64,000 bases of DNA, from assembly GCA_021397845.1 (NCBI GenBank), contig CM038049.1, positions 112,250,877-112,314,876 of the forward strand, in the 5' to 3' direction. The notes under the pieces were generated by a model. That model did not search any database. It was not told where the DNA came from and saw nothing but the letters and a program-made list of their open reading frames with translations. Shown in pieces: positions 32,296 to 43,309 of this stretch. The position numbers and the translations under genes were made by a program. The DNA is from Areca catechu. Its lineage: Eukaryota; Streptophyta; Magnoliopsida; Arecales; Arecaceae. Position 1 is the first letter of the stretch; each line of letters begins with the position of its first letter.

Positions 32296-34210
32296 TGTTG
32301 CCGCTCTCGCCGCCGTGCCCGTGCCACGGATCCGCCGATCCCCCCCTGACTGCCTGGCGAGGGAGCCTCCCTTCCCGCGGAGAACCTGCAAAAAGGGGGT
32401 TAGAAGACCCTGGCCGGGGATCCCGGCGTGGGAGCTCCGACGGTCAAGTCAGTAGACGACGAGAAGGAACAGACTCTCCAGCCGGACCCTCGAAAGGGTT
32501 CCAGACTTAGAGAGTTAACTGATGAAGAAAACGCTCTGGGGACCAGAATCTCGGCTGGGCCTCCTTGCGGAGCTCACACCCAGTGTTCCCCTCTTGGGAT
32601 CTCTGGTTTCTCTCTCGGAGCGAGGCCTTTTACCGGTGCTTCCTCCTTGTCCCCAGGCTAGTTGGCTTACCTTGTCGTCCCCAGATTCTTCCCTCTTTAT
32701 CTCCTTTCGTCCTGTGCTTGTCTTTTTTCTCCTGGGAAACTCCCCTCCCCCGTCCTCTTCTCTTTACCCTTTTCGGTGAAGGGGGCCAGGCGGCCTTCCG
32801 ACCTCGTCCGCCGGGCCCAGCAGGGAAAAGGCAAAGACAGAAGAGAAAGAGGGGAGGGCGGCGCTGGCAGGGCGGCCGGTCAGGCCTCGGGCCCAGTGAG
32901 AGCACTCTCTTCATCAAGCATGGGCGCCATCTATCTATGGGGCCTGTTCCGTCAGGATCGCGTCTCTCGGCTACGGGACCTGTCGGGCCGATGCTAGTGA
33001 TGTTCCGCGTGCCGCCGCCCTCCGTACGGGGCACCGTCTGGGATTCGTACGGCCCGAGGGATGGCCTCGGGGCCCGTCTCTCTCCCTGGGGCCTTCTCCG
33101 TACGAGCGGTCTGACCTCGGCTGAGTTGGACCCGTCTCCGGGGGCCAACTGGCGAGGGGCGAGGGATCGGCCAACCTCGGCTTAGGTGGACCCCTCCTGG
33201 GTGGACACCTGGCGAGGTGGCAGGAGGTCGCCTGGCTTCGGCTGAGGCGGGCCCGTCTTCGGGTGGCCACCTGGCGAAGGGCGAAGGACCGGCTGACCTC
33301 GGCTTAGGTGGACCCCTCCTGGGTGGATACCTGGCGAGGTGGCAGGAGGTCGCCTGGCTTCGGCCGAGGTGGACCCGTCTCCGGGTGGCCATCTGGCGAA
33401 GGGCGAAGGACCGGCCGACCTCGGCTTAGGTGGACCCCTTGCGGGTGGACACCTGGCGAAATGGCAGGAGGTCGCCTGGCTTCGGCTGAGGTGGGCCCGT
33501 CTCCGGGTGGCCACCTGGCGAAGGGCGAAGGACCGGCCGACCTCGGCTTAGGTGGACCCCTCCTGGGTGGACACCTGGCTAGGTGGCAGGAGGTCGCCTG
33601 GCTTCGGCCGAGGTGGACCCGTCTCCGGGTGGCCACCTGGTGAAGGGCGAAGGACCGACCGACCTTGGCTTAGGTGGACCCCTTGTGGGTGGACACCTGG
33701 CGAGGTGGCAGGAGGTCGCCTGGCTTCGGCCGAGGTGGTCCCGTCTCCGGGTGGACACCTGGCGAGTTGGCAGGAGGTCGCCTGGCAAAGGCCGAGGTGG
33801 TCCCGTCTCCGGGTGGACACCTGGCGAGTTGGCAGGAGGTCACCTGGCAAAGGCCGAGGTGGACCCGTCTCCGGGTGGCCACCTGGCGAAGGGCGAAGGA
33901 CCGGCCGACCTCGGCCCAGGCGGACCCCTCCTGGGTGGACACCTGGAGAGGTGGCAAGAGGTCGCCTGACCTCGGCCGACCTCACTTAGGCGGACCCCTC
34001 CGGGCCCGGGCGCCAATGAGGAGGCAGAGGAACTCCGAGCCGAGCTCGACCTCGACGAAGGCGGTTTGCCTTAGACAGTCGTCGGGCGGTGTAATCTTGC
34101 CGATCCTGGCTTTGAAGACGTGGCGCTGACTCGACCGGGGAAACCTCCACGTGGCTCGATCGCATTCGGCGATACCTGTGCCTGGCCACGTCACTGTCAC
34201 GGCTGTATCA
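32296..34210 (-). repeat. 3' LTR of element J
   Basis: The 1915 bp run from TGTTGCCGCT to GCTGTATCA on the plus strand. The internal G-rich sequence immediately right (34211-34226; minus strand GGCTGGGGGGCAAC) is the polypurine tract. I count six differences from the other LTR in the first 150 bases. Confidence 0.92.
33181..33980. repeat. 122-bp tandem repeats inside the J 3' LTR
   Basis: CTTAGGTGGACCCC recurs at 33181, 33303, 33425, 33547 and 33669, exactly 122 bp apart. Each unit is two diverged 61-bp halves (GGTGGACACCTGGCGAGGT versus GGTGGCCACCTGGCGAAGG); 33730-33850 has extra half units. Because 122 is not a multiple of three, long overlapping reading frames appear on both strands, but they are artefacts of composition and repetition. 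Confidence 0.9.
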
Positions 34211-34701
34211 GTTGCCCCCCAGCCCGCCGTTTCGTCGGGGCGTCGTAGAACGGAACGTCGGGATTCAATGCGGACATGACATGGGGAGGCGAAGATCTTG
34301 CATCATAATTGCCACGATCCTCGTCGCCGTGGCTCGATGCGATTGAAAACCTATGGGGAGCCGCCACGCGTCGCCCACTTGCCTGCAATTAATGCGTCGC
34401 TTCGAGGCAGAGGCCGTTACTCTGCTAACGAGGCGTCGGTGTCGGGCGTGCGCCCACATGGCGATCATCCAGTGGCCTGAAGCGGAATGACGGGTACGGC
34501 CGCTGTCGGCTGAGTTTGAAAGGGAGGGGACTTTCCAGAACGAGGCCTTTCCCCTTGCTCCGTGGGCGGTTTGCTGCAGACTAACTCCTGTTGCCTTGCA
34601 CTCGTTTGGCGCATTTTTGGTGAGTGCCTCCTTCTCCTTCTCTGGTCCCCTTCCTTTCCTCTCTTTTCTTTGCTCTTCGATCCTCTGTCCTTTTCTTTTC
34701 C

Positions 34702-36968
34702 ATGGCGCGCCGTCGCCATGTCTCTTCCAACCCGGACGAGGCCGGTCCATCCCGGCCGAGGACTCCATCTTCTTCCTCCTCAGATGAGGAGACGATTCCG
34801 GAGGAGATCCGCCGGCGTCTGCAACCGGGGGTGTCACCATTGGCATCCCTAGGGGGACCCGGCCTCCTCCGGTTGCTCCTGCTATCCCCCTTCGCTCTCT
34901 TCCGGCTCTTCCTGCTCTTCCTGCACCTCCTTCTCTTCCCACCGGTCCCTCCGGTCATGCCTCCACCATGACCGAAGGTGATCTTTCTTCGTTCCGGGAT
35001 GCTTACGGCATCCCGGAGTCCATTCGCTTGTTTGTTCCGCGGTCCGGGGAGCGCGTCACCATGAGTGGCCCCGGCCGCATTGCCTTCTATGAAGACTTCC
35101 TCCTTGGGGGTCTTCGGTTTCCTCTGCACCCCTTCTTTCTTTCCTTCCTTAGCCATTTTCGGCTTGTCCCGGCCCAGCTGGCTCCCAACGCCATCCGGGT
35201 CATCTTTTCTTTCATTGTCTTCTGTCATTTCCACGGGTTCGTTGCCCGTTTCTCCCTCTTCAAGGCCTTGTTCACCCTGAAAAAGTGCTCCACCGATGAC
35301 GGCTGGTGGTACATTTCGCCCCGGCCCAGGTGTCTCCGGTTCGACATCCCTTCCTCGGTGAAGGGCTGGAAGAACCGGTTTTTCTTTGCCTCAGTCGAAG
35401 ACGTCGACTGGGCCTGGAGTGAACCGGACCGGACCCCGAACCGGAATTCTCGGGTCGAGTCGGCGGACCAGGAGTCCTATTCCCAGCTCCTGAGCGACGT
35501 GGTCCCGGCACTCAAGGTTCTGCTCTCTGAGCAGAATCTTTTTGAGGCCGGGATCAGTCCCATCCGTGAGACGGGTGAGACTCGGCTCCACTTTGACTTC
35601 TGCCCCCCTTCTTCTTTATAACTGAGCCGGTTGACTTTCCGTTCCTTTGTTTTGCAGGGATGAAATTTTCACTGGAGAACCTCTTGGAGGGGGCAGCCCA
35701 GCGGGATGTCGTTGAGGTGGACGAGCCCGCGGCGAAGAGGGCTCGCACGGAGACGAGCCGGGAGGTCGTGACGGCGACCGTGCCCAGCCCGATTGCTGTC
35801 GTTCCCCCGCCCAGGCTAACTCAGGGCGGGGCTGCTGATGCCCCGGCCGCGCGACCTGGTGGCGCCGCTGCCGAGAGGGCTCCACCGCCTGCTGCTCCGC
35901 CCAGCGCCGGGCCCGTCGTCGCTGCCGCCTCGACAGCGCCGCCTGTGGCCGCTGCCGGCCCGTCGGTTGCGGCCTCAGCTGAGGGGGCGGCCGCCGCAGG
36001 AGCCGGCCCGAAGGCTTCGGCACCGGTGCTCACCCAGCGAGACTCGGTCATCCTCGACAAAGGGCTCGCGGAGAAGATCATGGAGTATGCCTCCACCGCC
36101 CGTGACCGCCGAGCTCGGGGTGGCCGGGATTACGCAGATGCGCTGCTCGGGATCCTCCCGCAGCTCTTCACGGTAAGTCCGAGCTTCTTCCTTCCCCTTC
36201 TTTTCTTTCGAGGCTTAGCTTCTTTTCTTCTGACCTGTTTTGCTTTTGTCGTTGCAAATCGGGAACGACATTCTCCTACTGAGGAACTTCCTCGTAGGGA
36301 ACGCCAAAAGGGACTCCGAGAGGGAGCTGAGACTTGGCAAGCTCGCGACCGACGTCAAAGACTTGATGGAGAAGGGGGCCGAGCTGCGAGCCGATAAACA
36401 AGCCCTCCAGTCCGACCTGGCGCGTTCTGAGGAGCGGAACAAGGAGCTGGAGGCCTCCTTGTCGGAGGAGCGGACCTCCAACCAGCGCCGCACGGAGGAG
36501 GAGGCGGTGGAGAAGGCTCGCCTGCAGGCCCACTCCCAGTGGCTAGAGCGCCAGTTGGAGGAGGCCCGGCGAGATGCGGCCGCGGCGAAAGACCAGAGCG
36601 CGTACGTCAACGGGCTCCTGGAGGCTGCCAAGCGGGAGGCACAAGAGGCCATCCCAAAATTCCGGGCTTCCGACGAATACACGTCGGAGGTCCGGGAGGC
36701 CGCCGTGGACTCCTTTTTGAAGGGGTTCCGGATGTGTCGGGAGAAGGTGGGGGCCTTCTTCCCCCGGCTGGATCTGAGCGGGGTAGTGATCGGAGGCAGG
36801 AGGCCAGGAGGCGAGAGCAGGGCCTCCGGCACGACCGAAGCGACTCCTGCGGTGCCGTCGACCAGTGATGCTGCGGTTCCGGAGCAGCCTCAGGAGCCGG
36901 CCGTCGTAGAAGTCGAGGACGCAGCACCCGCGGCCCCGGCAGAGGGCTCCGACCCCGCGCCACAGTGA
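34702..36968 (+). pseudogene. Antisense extra ORF of element J (three exons, gypsy-type transposon domain)
   Basis: It lies opposite to gag-pol, between pol and the 3' LTR. Exon 1 begins MARRRHVSSNPDEAG (34702), shifts frame near 34790, then reads FRDAYGIPESIRLFVP, YEDFLLGGLRFPLHPF and LAPNAIRVIFSFIVFCHF, a domain known from plant databases as a putative gypsy-type transposon domain. A donor G|GTGAGA at 35574/35575 and acceptor TTTTGCAG|G at 35657/35658 join in frame to exon 2, which is Ala/Pro-rich with a basic AAKRAR motif. Donor ACG|GTAAGT at 36172/36173 leads to exon 3 from 36258, but the acceptor reads GCAA instead of GCAG. Exon 3 is a long Glu/Arg/Ala coiled coil (about 36300-36640) with an acidic tail. 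AATGAA at 37091 may be a polyadenylation signal. The role is unknown; similar antisense ORFs are known in Tat elements. Confidence 0.75.
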
Positions 36969-37323
36969 ACCCAGCGCCTTCTTCTTGATTGCCTTTTTTT
37001 TTCCTGCTGTTGTCGTTGTTTTTGTTTTTTCTTCTTCCTTGGGGAGTCCCGGCCTGTCGGGACTCCCAGCTTGTACTGGCTACTCGTATCAATGAAAATC
37101 CCAATTTACCAAAACCTTGAGTTCTTTCATTCCATCTCGCCTTTCTTTTTCTTTCTTTCTGAGATGTTGGTATGGAACACTTGAAGCAGTTGCAGGCCTG
37201 GTCCTTCCATTGCTCAACTCGAAGGTTGGGGCCTATCGGATCGCGCGGCTGTAGAGTAAGCCTTAAGCGGGCCCGTCCTTGGGTCGCCTTCATGCTTGCG
37301 CAGGTAACATGGTTTCTGCACTG

Positions 37324-37975
37324 CCTTCCAGGCCGAAGCCCAGGATCTCCGGACTGAGCTCGATGCCGCAGGCTTTCTCAAGCCTTGCGCGGCTTGCTGA
37401 GCTATTCTCCGGGCTTGCGTGGGCGAACTGGGTTCGTCGCCACCTTCCAGGTCGAAGCCCAGGATCTCCGGACTGAGCTCGATGCCGCAGGCTTTCTCAA
37501 GCCTTGCACGGCTTACTGAGCTGTTCTCTGGGCTCGCGTGGGCGAACTGGGTTCGGCGCCACCTTCCAGGCCGAAGCCCAGGATCTCCGGACTGAGCTCG
37601 ATGCCGCAAGCTTTCTCAAGCCTTGCGCGGCTTGCTGAGCTGTTCTCCGGACTTGCGTGGGCGAACTGGGTTCGGCGCCACCTTCCAGGCCGAAGCCCAG
37701 GATCTCCGGACTGAGCTCGATGCCGCAGGCTTTCTCAAGCCTTGCACGGCTTGCTGAGCTGTTCTCAGGGCTTGCATGGGCGAACTGGGTTCGGTGCCAC
37801 CTTCCAGGCCGAAGCCTAGGATCTCCGGACTGAGCTCGATGCCGCAGGCTTTCTCAAGCCTTGCGTGGCTTGCTGAGCTGTTCTCCGGGCTTGCGTGGGC
37901 GAACTGGGTTCGGCGCCACCTTCCAGGCCGAAGCCCAGGATCTGCGGTCTGAACCCGATGCCGTAGGCCTTCTTG
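37324..37975. repeat. 119-bp tandem repeat in the 3' region of element J
   Basis: CCTTCCAGG recurs at 37324, 37443, 37562, 37681, 37800 and 37919, a constant 119-bp period over about five and a half units. Units differ by a few bases. The array lies between the end of pol (38038) and the antisense ORF. Reading frames across it are not genes. Confidence 0.9.
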
Positions 37976-38037
37976 TCGAAATGAGAAGGGAGTGTTTGAA
38001 GTGGGGGAACTTTGTTACAGGAACAGGGAGCCTTACA

Positions 38038-39130
38038 TTACTGATAGTACACCCTTAGGTTCGAGGAGTTCCACATCCGGGGGAACCTGGCACCTCCCAA
38101 TTTCTCCAAGTAATATGCTCCATGAGGGAGGGCTTCTGCCACCCGATATGGTCCTTCCCAGTTGGGTGATAGCTTGCCGCATTCCCGTGGCTGGGAGGCT
38201 TCAGCGCGCCAGAGGACCAAGTCTCCGGGACGAAAAACCTTTGGCCGCACTCGGGAGTTGTAATATCTGGCTACACGTTGCCTGTACGCCGCCATTCGGA
38301 TTCGGGCCTTGTCCCTCGTTTCCTCGAGAATGTCGAGGTTGAGCATCATCCTGGCTGGATTTTCTGTCTCGTCATATTGCTCCACGCGCAGCATGGGTAG
38401 GCTGAGCTCGATCGGGATGATTGCCTCGGCTCCGAAGATGAGGTTGAACAGGGTTTCATCGGTAGCCATCCTCGGGGTGGTGTGGTACGCCCAGAGGATG
38501 CTGGGAAGCTCGTCGGCCCATCTTCCCTTGGCTTGGTCCAGCCGTGTGCGGAGGCCCTGAAGAATGGTCCTGTTCGTGACTTCGGCCTCCCCATTGGTCT
38601 AAGGATGCGCCACCGAGGTAAAGCGATGCCTGATGCCGAGGTCGCTGCAGAATTCTTCGAACTCCCGGCAGTCGAACTGGCGCCCGTTGTAAGTAACCAC
38701 GGTGTGGGGGAGGCCGAAGCGGCAGACGATGGACTTCCAAAAGAATTTGGCGATGTTTGCTTCGGTGATCCTTGCCAAGGGCTCGGCCTCGACCCACTTC
38801 GTGAAGTAGTCGATGGCCACTATCAAGAACTTCCGCTGGCCAGACGCCGGCGGGAATGGGCTGAGGAGGTCCATCCCCCACTGGGCGAACAGCCAGGGGG
38901 CTGAGAGCTGGGAGATTGGGTTGGAGGGTTGTCGCTGCACCGTGGCGTGACGCTGGCACCGTTCGCACTTTTTCACGAAGTCGGCGGTGTCTTCCTTCAT
39001 TGTCTCCCAGAAGTAGCCCTGACGGAGGGCCTTGTACGCCAGTGCCCTGCCCCCCACGTGGTTCCCGCAGACGCCTTCATGAATCTCCTGGAGCACAAGC
39101 TTGGCTTCCGTGGGTCCTATGCACTTGAGG
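38038..39130 (-). pseudogene. pol: Integrase of element J
   Basis: Zinc-binding HEGVCGNHVGGRALAYKAL and CERCQRH near 39080-38955, then core blocks WGMDLLSPFP (first Asp) and FGLPHTVVTYNGRQF. There the second catalytic Asp codon is TAC (Tyr) at 38689-38691, and TNGEAEVTNR carries the third acidic residue. A TAG at about 38614 replaces Gln before TNGEAE. The C-terminal part (38469-38038) reads MATDETLFNLIFG, ARMMLNLDILEE, RPGDLVLWRAE and NWEGPYRV, ending NLRVYYQ and a stop. No chromodomain follows. Catalysis should be lost. Confidence 0.88.
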
Positions 39131-40330
39131 AGGGGGTAGGAATAGGATCTTCGATACAACTGCCCGTCCATCAGGACGAACCGCACGGCCTTCTTCCTGA
39201 TGAGGCGAGCCGCCTCGCGGTCCTCCGGTAGGGTGCCACTGGTGATGTATGCAACGTACTTGTCCATCCAGCTGGGCTCGTGGCTGACCTGATGGACTTC
39301 CACCGGTGCTTCGAGGCTTGGGATCTCTAGACGCTCCACATGAGTGCATCCCAGCATCGAATCCGGCAGGGTCGCCAGCCGAGAGAGAGCATCCGCGCGG
39401 GCGTTCTCCCCGCGGGGGATATGGAAGATGTTGAAGCACCGGAACTTGGACGCGCCCACCTTGACGAGCTCCAAATATTTCGCCATTTGGGGGTCGTGTG
39501 CGACGTACTCCCCGGATACCTGTCCCGCCACGAGCTGGGAATCAGTGAAAGCATTGAGGTTGGTCACGCCCAGCTCGCGGGAGACTCTCAGTCCGGCAAG
39601 AAGTGCCTTGTACTCCGCCTGGTTATTTGTTGCGGGGAATTGGAAACGGAGTGCGCATTCGGCGACGACCCCGTTGCCGTTGGCAAGGATGAGCCCAGCT
39701 CCGCTCCCGCCGGAGTTTGAGGCTCCGTCTACATGGAGGATCCAGGCGTCCTCTCCGGGCTCATCGGTGCCAACCTCCATCGGCTGGGCCGGGGGGCCCT
39801 CCTCGGGCTCCTTGCCCAAGCCTGCACAATCGACCAAGAAATCGGCCAGCACCTGTGCCTTCATGGCCGACCTTGGCCTGTATGTAATGTCGAACTCGCT
39901 GAGCTTCAGTGCCCACTTGGCCAATCATCCCGAAGTATCGGGTCGGCTAAGCACCGCTTTCAGCGGTTGATCCGTCAAGACGGCGATGGGGTGCGCTTGG
40001 AAATAGGGCCTGAGACGTTGGGCAGACACTATTAGCGCAAAAACAAGTTTCTCGGGCCGAGAATACCTAAGCTCCGCATCACGGAGAAGCTTGCTGGTAT
40101 AGTACACCGGCCGCTGGAGCCCCTGGCCATCGATTCGGACCAAGACAGAGCTGACGGCTTCCGGGGTAACCGCCAGGTAGAGGGTAAGCTCCTCTCCCTC
40201 CTCGGGCCTGGACAGCAACGGTGGCGATGCAAGCATCTTCTTCAGCTCCTCAAAGGCCTGCTGACACTCCTCGGTCCAAGCAAAGTCATTCATCTTCCTC
40301 AGCACCTTGAAGAAGGGACGGCAGCTGTCC
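39131..40330 (-). pseudogene. pol: RNase H domains of element J
   Basis: Minus strand 40305-39925 is the RT-linked RNase H (FAWTEECQQAFEELK, VYYTSKLL, YSRPEKLVFALIVSAQRL, QAHPIAVLTDQPL). After a stop it continues with LAKWALKLSEFDITY and KAQVLADFLVDC. A second, archaeal-type RNase H then begins ILHVDGASNSGGSGAG and includes NNQAEYKALLAGLR, FTDSQLVAGQ and GENARADALSRLA. Two RNase H domains are diagnostic of the Tat lineage. Confidence 0.88.
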
Positions 40331-41300
40331 GCCTACCTGGAGATAAAGCGGCTAAGGGCCGCAACTCGGTCGGTTAGTTGCTGCACTTGCTTCTTGGAGG
40401 CGGGCTGCTCCATGTCCAGGATGGCCTGGACCTTCTCCGGGTTGGCCTCGATTCCTCTTTGAGTCACCATAAACCCTAGGAACTTCCCGGCGGAGACATC
40501 GAAGGCACACTTCGCCGGGTTCAGCTTCATCTGATGGCGCCGGAGGTTGCCGAACGTCTCCGTCAAGTCAGCCACGTGGTCCGAATCGGGTTTGCTCATT
40601 ACCAGCATGTCGTCCACGTACACCTGCATGTTGCGGCCGATCTAGTCTTTGAAGATTCTACTGACCAGGCGTTGGTACGTCGCCCCCGCGTTCTTGAGAC
40701 CGAAGGGCATCATCCTGTAGCAAAAAGTCCCGCGGTCAGTTATGAAGGCAGTGTGCTCTTCGTCCTCCGGGTTCATCCGGATCTGGTTGTATCCGGAGAA
40801 GGCATCCATGAACGACAGGAGGTGATGCCCCGAGGTGGTGTCGACCAGCTGGTCGATCTTTGGAAGAGGGAAGCTGTCCTTCGGGCAAGCTCGATTGAGG
40901 TCGGTGTAGTCCACACAGATCCTCCACTTACCACTACTCTTTTTTACCATGACCACGTTTGCCAGCCAACTGGGATACTGGACTTCCCGAACAAAACCGG
41001 CGGCGAGGAGCTTCTCTACTTCCTCGTTGATCGCCTTCTGCCTCTCCATGGCGAAGTTTCTCTCTCAGATTGAGGTCGTCGATATCACGGGCGAGCTCCG
41101 TGCCCTTGGCGCCTGGGATCGTCTGGAGGCAGAGCGGGATTGGCTGGGTCGTCCCCTTCATCTTCCCGAGCCCGGAAGGCGTGGGGAACTGCACCAACAG
41201 CCTCCTCGTGGAGATGGTGGCGTCCAGTTGGTTGAGCCCGGGATGCCCGAGAATGGCGTTGTAAGGCAAAGGGAGCCTGACGACGGTGAATGTTATTAGG
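40331..41300 (-). pseudogene. pol: Reverse transcriptase of element J
   Basis: Blocks in order on the minus strand: LNQLDATIST, EEVEKLLAAGFVREVQYP, VVMVKKSSGKWRICVDYTDL, CPKDSFPLPKIDQLVD, FMDAFSGYNQIRM, MMPFGLKNAGATYQRLV, and YVDD at 40609-40620, then AKCAFDVSAGKFLGFMV and SKKQVQQLTDRVAALSRF. A TAG near 40642 replaces Gln (IFKD*IG) and there is a frameshift near 41060. Confidence 0.88.
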
Positions 41301-41763
41301 ACGGTCGCCTGCCGGGGTGGGGATCCGGCGGTGACCGGGAGAGTGATCTCCCCCCGACCCCCACGGAGTCCCCTATAAAACCTACCAGGGGGGTGTGCAC
41401 TGGTTTCAGCTGATCGGGGGACAAATTCATCCGAGAGAAAGCATCGTAAAAAAGCACGTCAGCCGAGCTTCCACTATCCACCATGATTCGATGTACAGGA
41501 TGCTTCGTGATGGTCATCTCGACCACCATGGCATCGTTGTTTACATTGTCATTAATTTTCCCCCCTTTGGGAGGGATTACATTCTCCGGGTTCCCGACTT
41601 CCCGGGCTCTCTTCATTGCTCGGCCGGACCCGCGTGAGATCATGCCCACGGGCTTCTCCGTTGGGCGGTTGTCGATCGCAGGGATAGGTGGTAGGGCCGC
41701 GAGCGGCTACCCTTCAGAGGAGACCTCGTTCTTGACGAACTTCCTGAGGTAACCCCTCCTAAT
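41301..41763 (-). pseudogene. pol: Protease region of element J
   Basis: The retropepsin-like active site reads HRIMVDSGSSADVLFYDAF, with Asp-Ser-Gly near 41475-41483. Upstream is RRGYLRKFVK, joined to gag in the same frame through two stops (41764 and about 41706). A frameshift near 41350 separates it from RT. Confidence 0.82.
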
Positions 41764-43242
41764 TAGCTACTCAATCTCCCGCTTCAGATGGCGACACTCC
41801 TCCGTGTCATGCCCGTGCTCGTGGTGGAACTGGCAGTACTTCGATTTGTCTCGGACGGCTCTCGGGTTCTGAGGAGGAGGTCGGCGAAGGTAGCGCTCGC
41901 CCTCGATTTCCATGAGGATCTTCGTTCGAGGTGCGAGGACGGGGGTGTACCTCCGCTCGGGAGTGGCTTCGCCCCTCGGCCTTGGATTTGGGCGAGGGTC
42001 GGCAGACGGCCCGGGCCTCCGAGCTCCCGGGGTGTCCCTCGGGAGCGGCTTCTTTGAAGTCTTCCCGTCCAACTCTCGATGGGTGCGGTCAGCCTCCTCC
42101 GCTCGGATGTACTTGTGGGCGCGGAGGAGGAGCTCGGAGTACATCCTGGGCGGCTTCTTGTCCAGGGAATAGGTCAGGCGAGACGTCTTGAGCCCGCGCT
42201 TCAAAGCCAGCATGGCGACGGGCTCGTCCAAGCTGTAGATCTCCAGGGCTGCGGTCTTGAACTGGGTCATGTAGTCCCGGAGCAGCTCCTGGTCCTGCTG
42301 GCGGATGGAGAAGAGGCTGTCCACCTCTCTCGGCACCTTTCGACAAGAGTCGAAGTGTGCCATGAACCTTCCTTCCAACTGATGGAAGGAGCAAATGGAT
42401 CCGGGCTCGAGGCGGGTGAACCAGACTCGAGCGGCCTTCCGGAGGGTTGCCGGGAAGGCAATGCACAGAAGAGCATCGGTGGCGCCCTGGACCCTCATGA
42501 GAGATTTATAGCTCTCCAAATGATCCAGGGGGTCGGTGGTCCCGTCGTAGGGATCCACCTGCGGCATGCGGAACCATTTCGGGATCGGTTCCGCCTGGAT
42601 TTCTTCAGAGAAAGGGGGGTGGGAGTCGTAGCCCGTCGGGTCTGCCGACGAGTTCTGCAGGTCGGCGAATCGACGAGCGAACTCCGCCAGCTTATGCTCA
42701 TGCTCCTCCAGGCGCCTCTCGGCCTGGCGCCTGATGGCTTCATCGGTGGAGTCTTCCGTCGAGACTGTGGGTGAAGGGGGCGCCGATCGGTCTCGGTGCG
42801 AGGTCTGGCCTCGGCGTCGCTTGCTGCGATGCACCGTTTCGGCCCCGTCGGCCGGGGATCGACTCTCGTGATCCTCTGAACCGGAATAGTTTCTCTTTGC
42901 GGGAGCTTGGTGGCTCCTCCGGGGGTTGGAGATGGCCCTCGGATGGGATGGCCTGCCCTGAATTGAGCGTAGGCTCCCGCGCTGCCCCGCGGCTCGGGCC
43001 GCGGGGGTCCCTGGCTGCGGCTGGGTGGCCAGGGACCGTTGCTGATGCTGAAGCCGCCGGATCGCTGAGGTCAAGGTCTGTAGCTGCTGGACGATGGCCG
43101 CAAGGGATCCGTCCACCGGGGTAGGCTATTATGGAAGAGGAGGGGGAGCCGGAAGCTCCCTTTCGGGGCTGTGGCCCCCCGGAGGGGAGTGGACTTCCCC
43201 CACACGGCTGGTGGACGCCTCGCGACCACGAGTGACCACCAT
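41764..43242 (-). pseudogene. gag: gag of element J
   Basis: ATG 43242 begins MVVTRGREASTSRVGE; a TAA TAG pair lies near 43130, after which the frame is open from 43116. It contains PLDHLESYKSLMRV, GATDALLCIAFPATL, ARVWFTRLEPGSI and HFDSCRKVP (Tat capsid), an Arg/Pro-rich stretch, and a terminal Cys/His-rich motif YCQFHHEHGHDTEECRHL. It would form the particle core and bind RNA. The upstream leader (43243-43309) is very short. Confidence 0.87.
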
Positions 43243-43309
43243 TGTTGGAGAGCGCGATACCTGCAGAAAGCTGGCTCCCGCTAGGGGTTAGTGTCCTGGC
43301 ATGCCAATC

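Noticed and set aside
32565..34189. Many overlapping long reading frames of 100-200 codons on both strands in a GC-rich region (repeated at 43597-45203)
   Set aside because: They lie within the J LTRs, appear on both strands and in all frames, and follow the 122-bp repeat, whose length is not a multiple of three. They are artefacts.
34581..35234. 217-codon minus-strand frame rich in Arg, Lys and Glu
   Set aside because: It is the reverse-strand shadow of exon 1 of the antisense ORF of J, which has splice sites and family-like motifs.
36607..37293. 228-codon minus-strand frame
   Set aside because: Reverse of the coiled-coil exon 3 and the start of the non-coding 3' part; no motif.
37324..37975. 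Regular repeats considered as a CRISPR array
   Set aside because: The 119-bp units are contiguous with no unique spacers, and the genome is a plant's.
42079..42774. 231-codon plus-strand frame
   Set aside because: Mirror of the gag of J on the minus strand, which has clear Tat capsid motifs.
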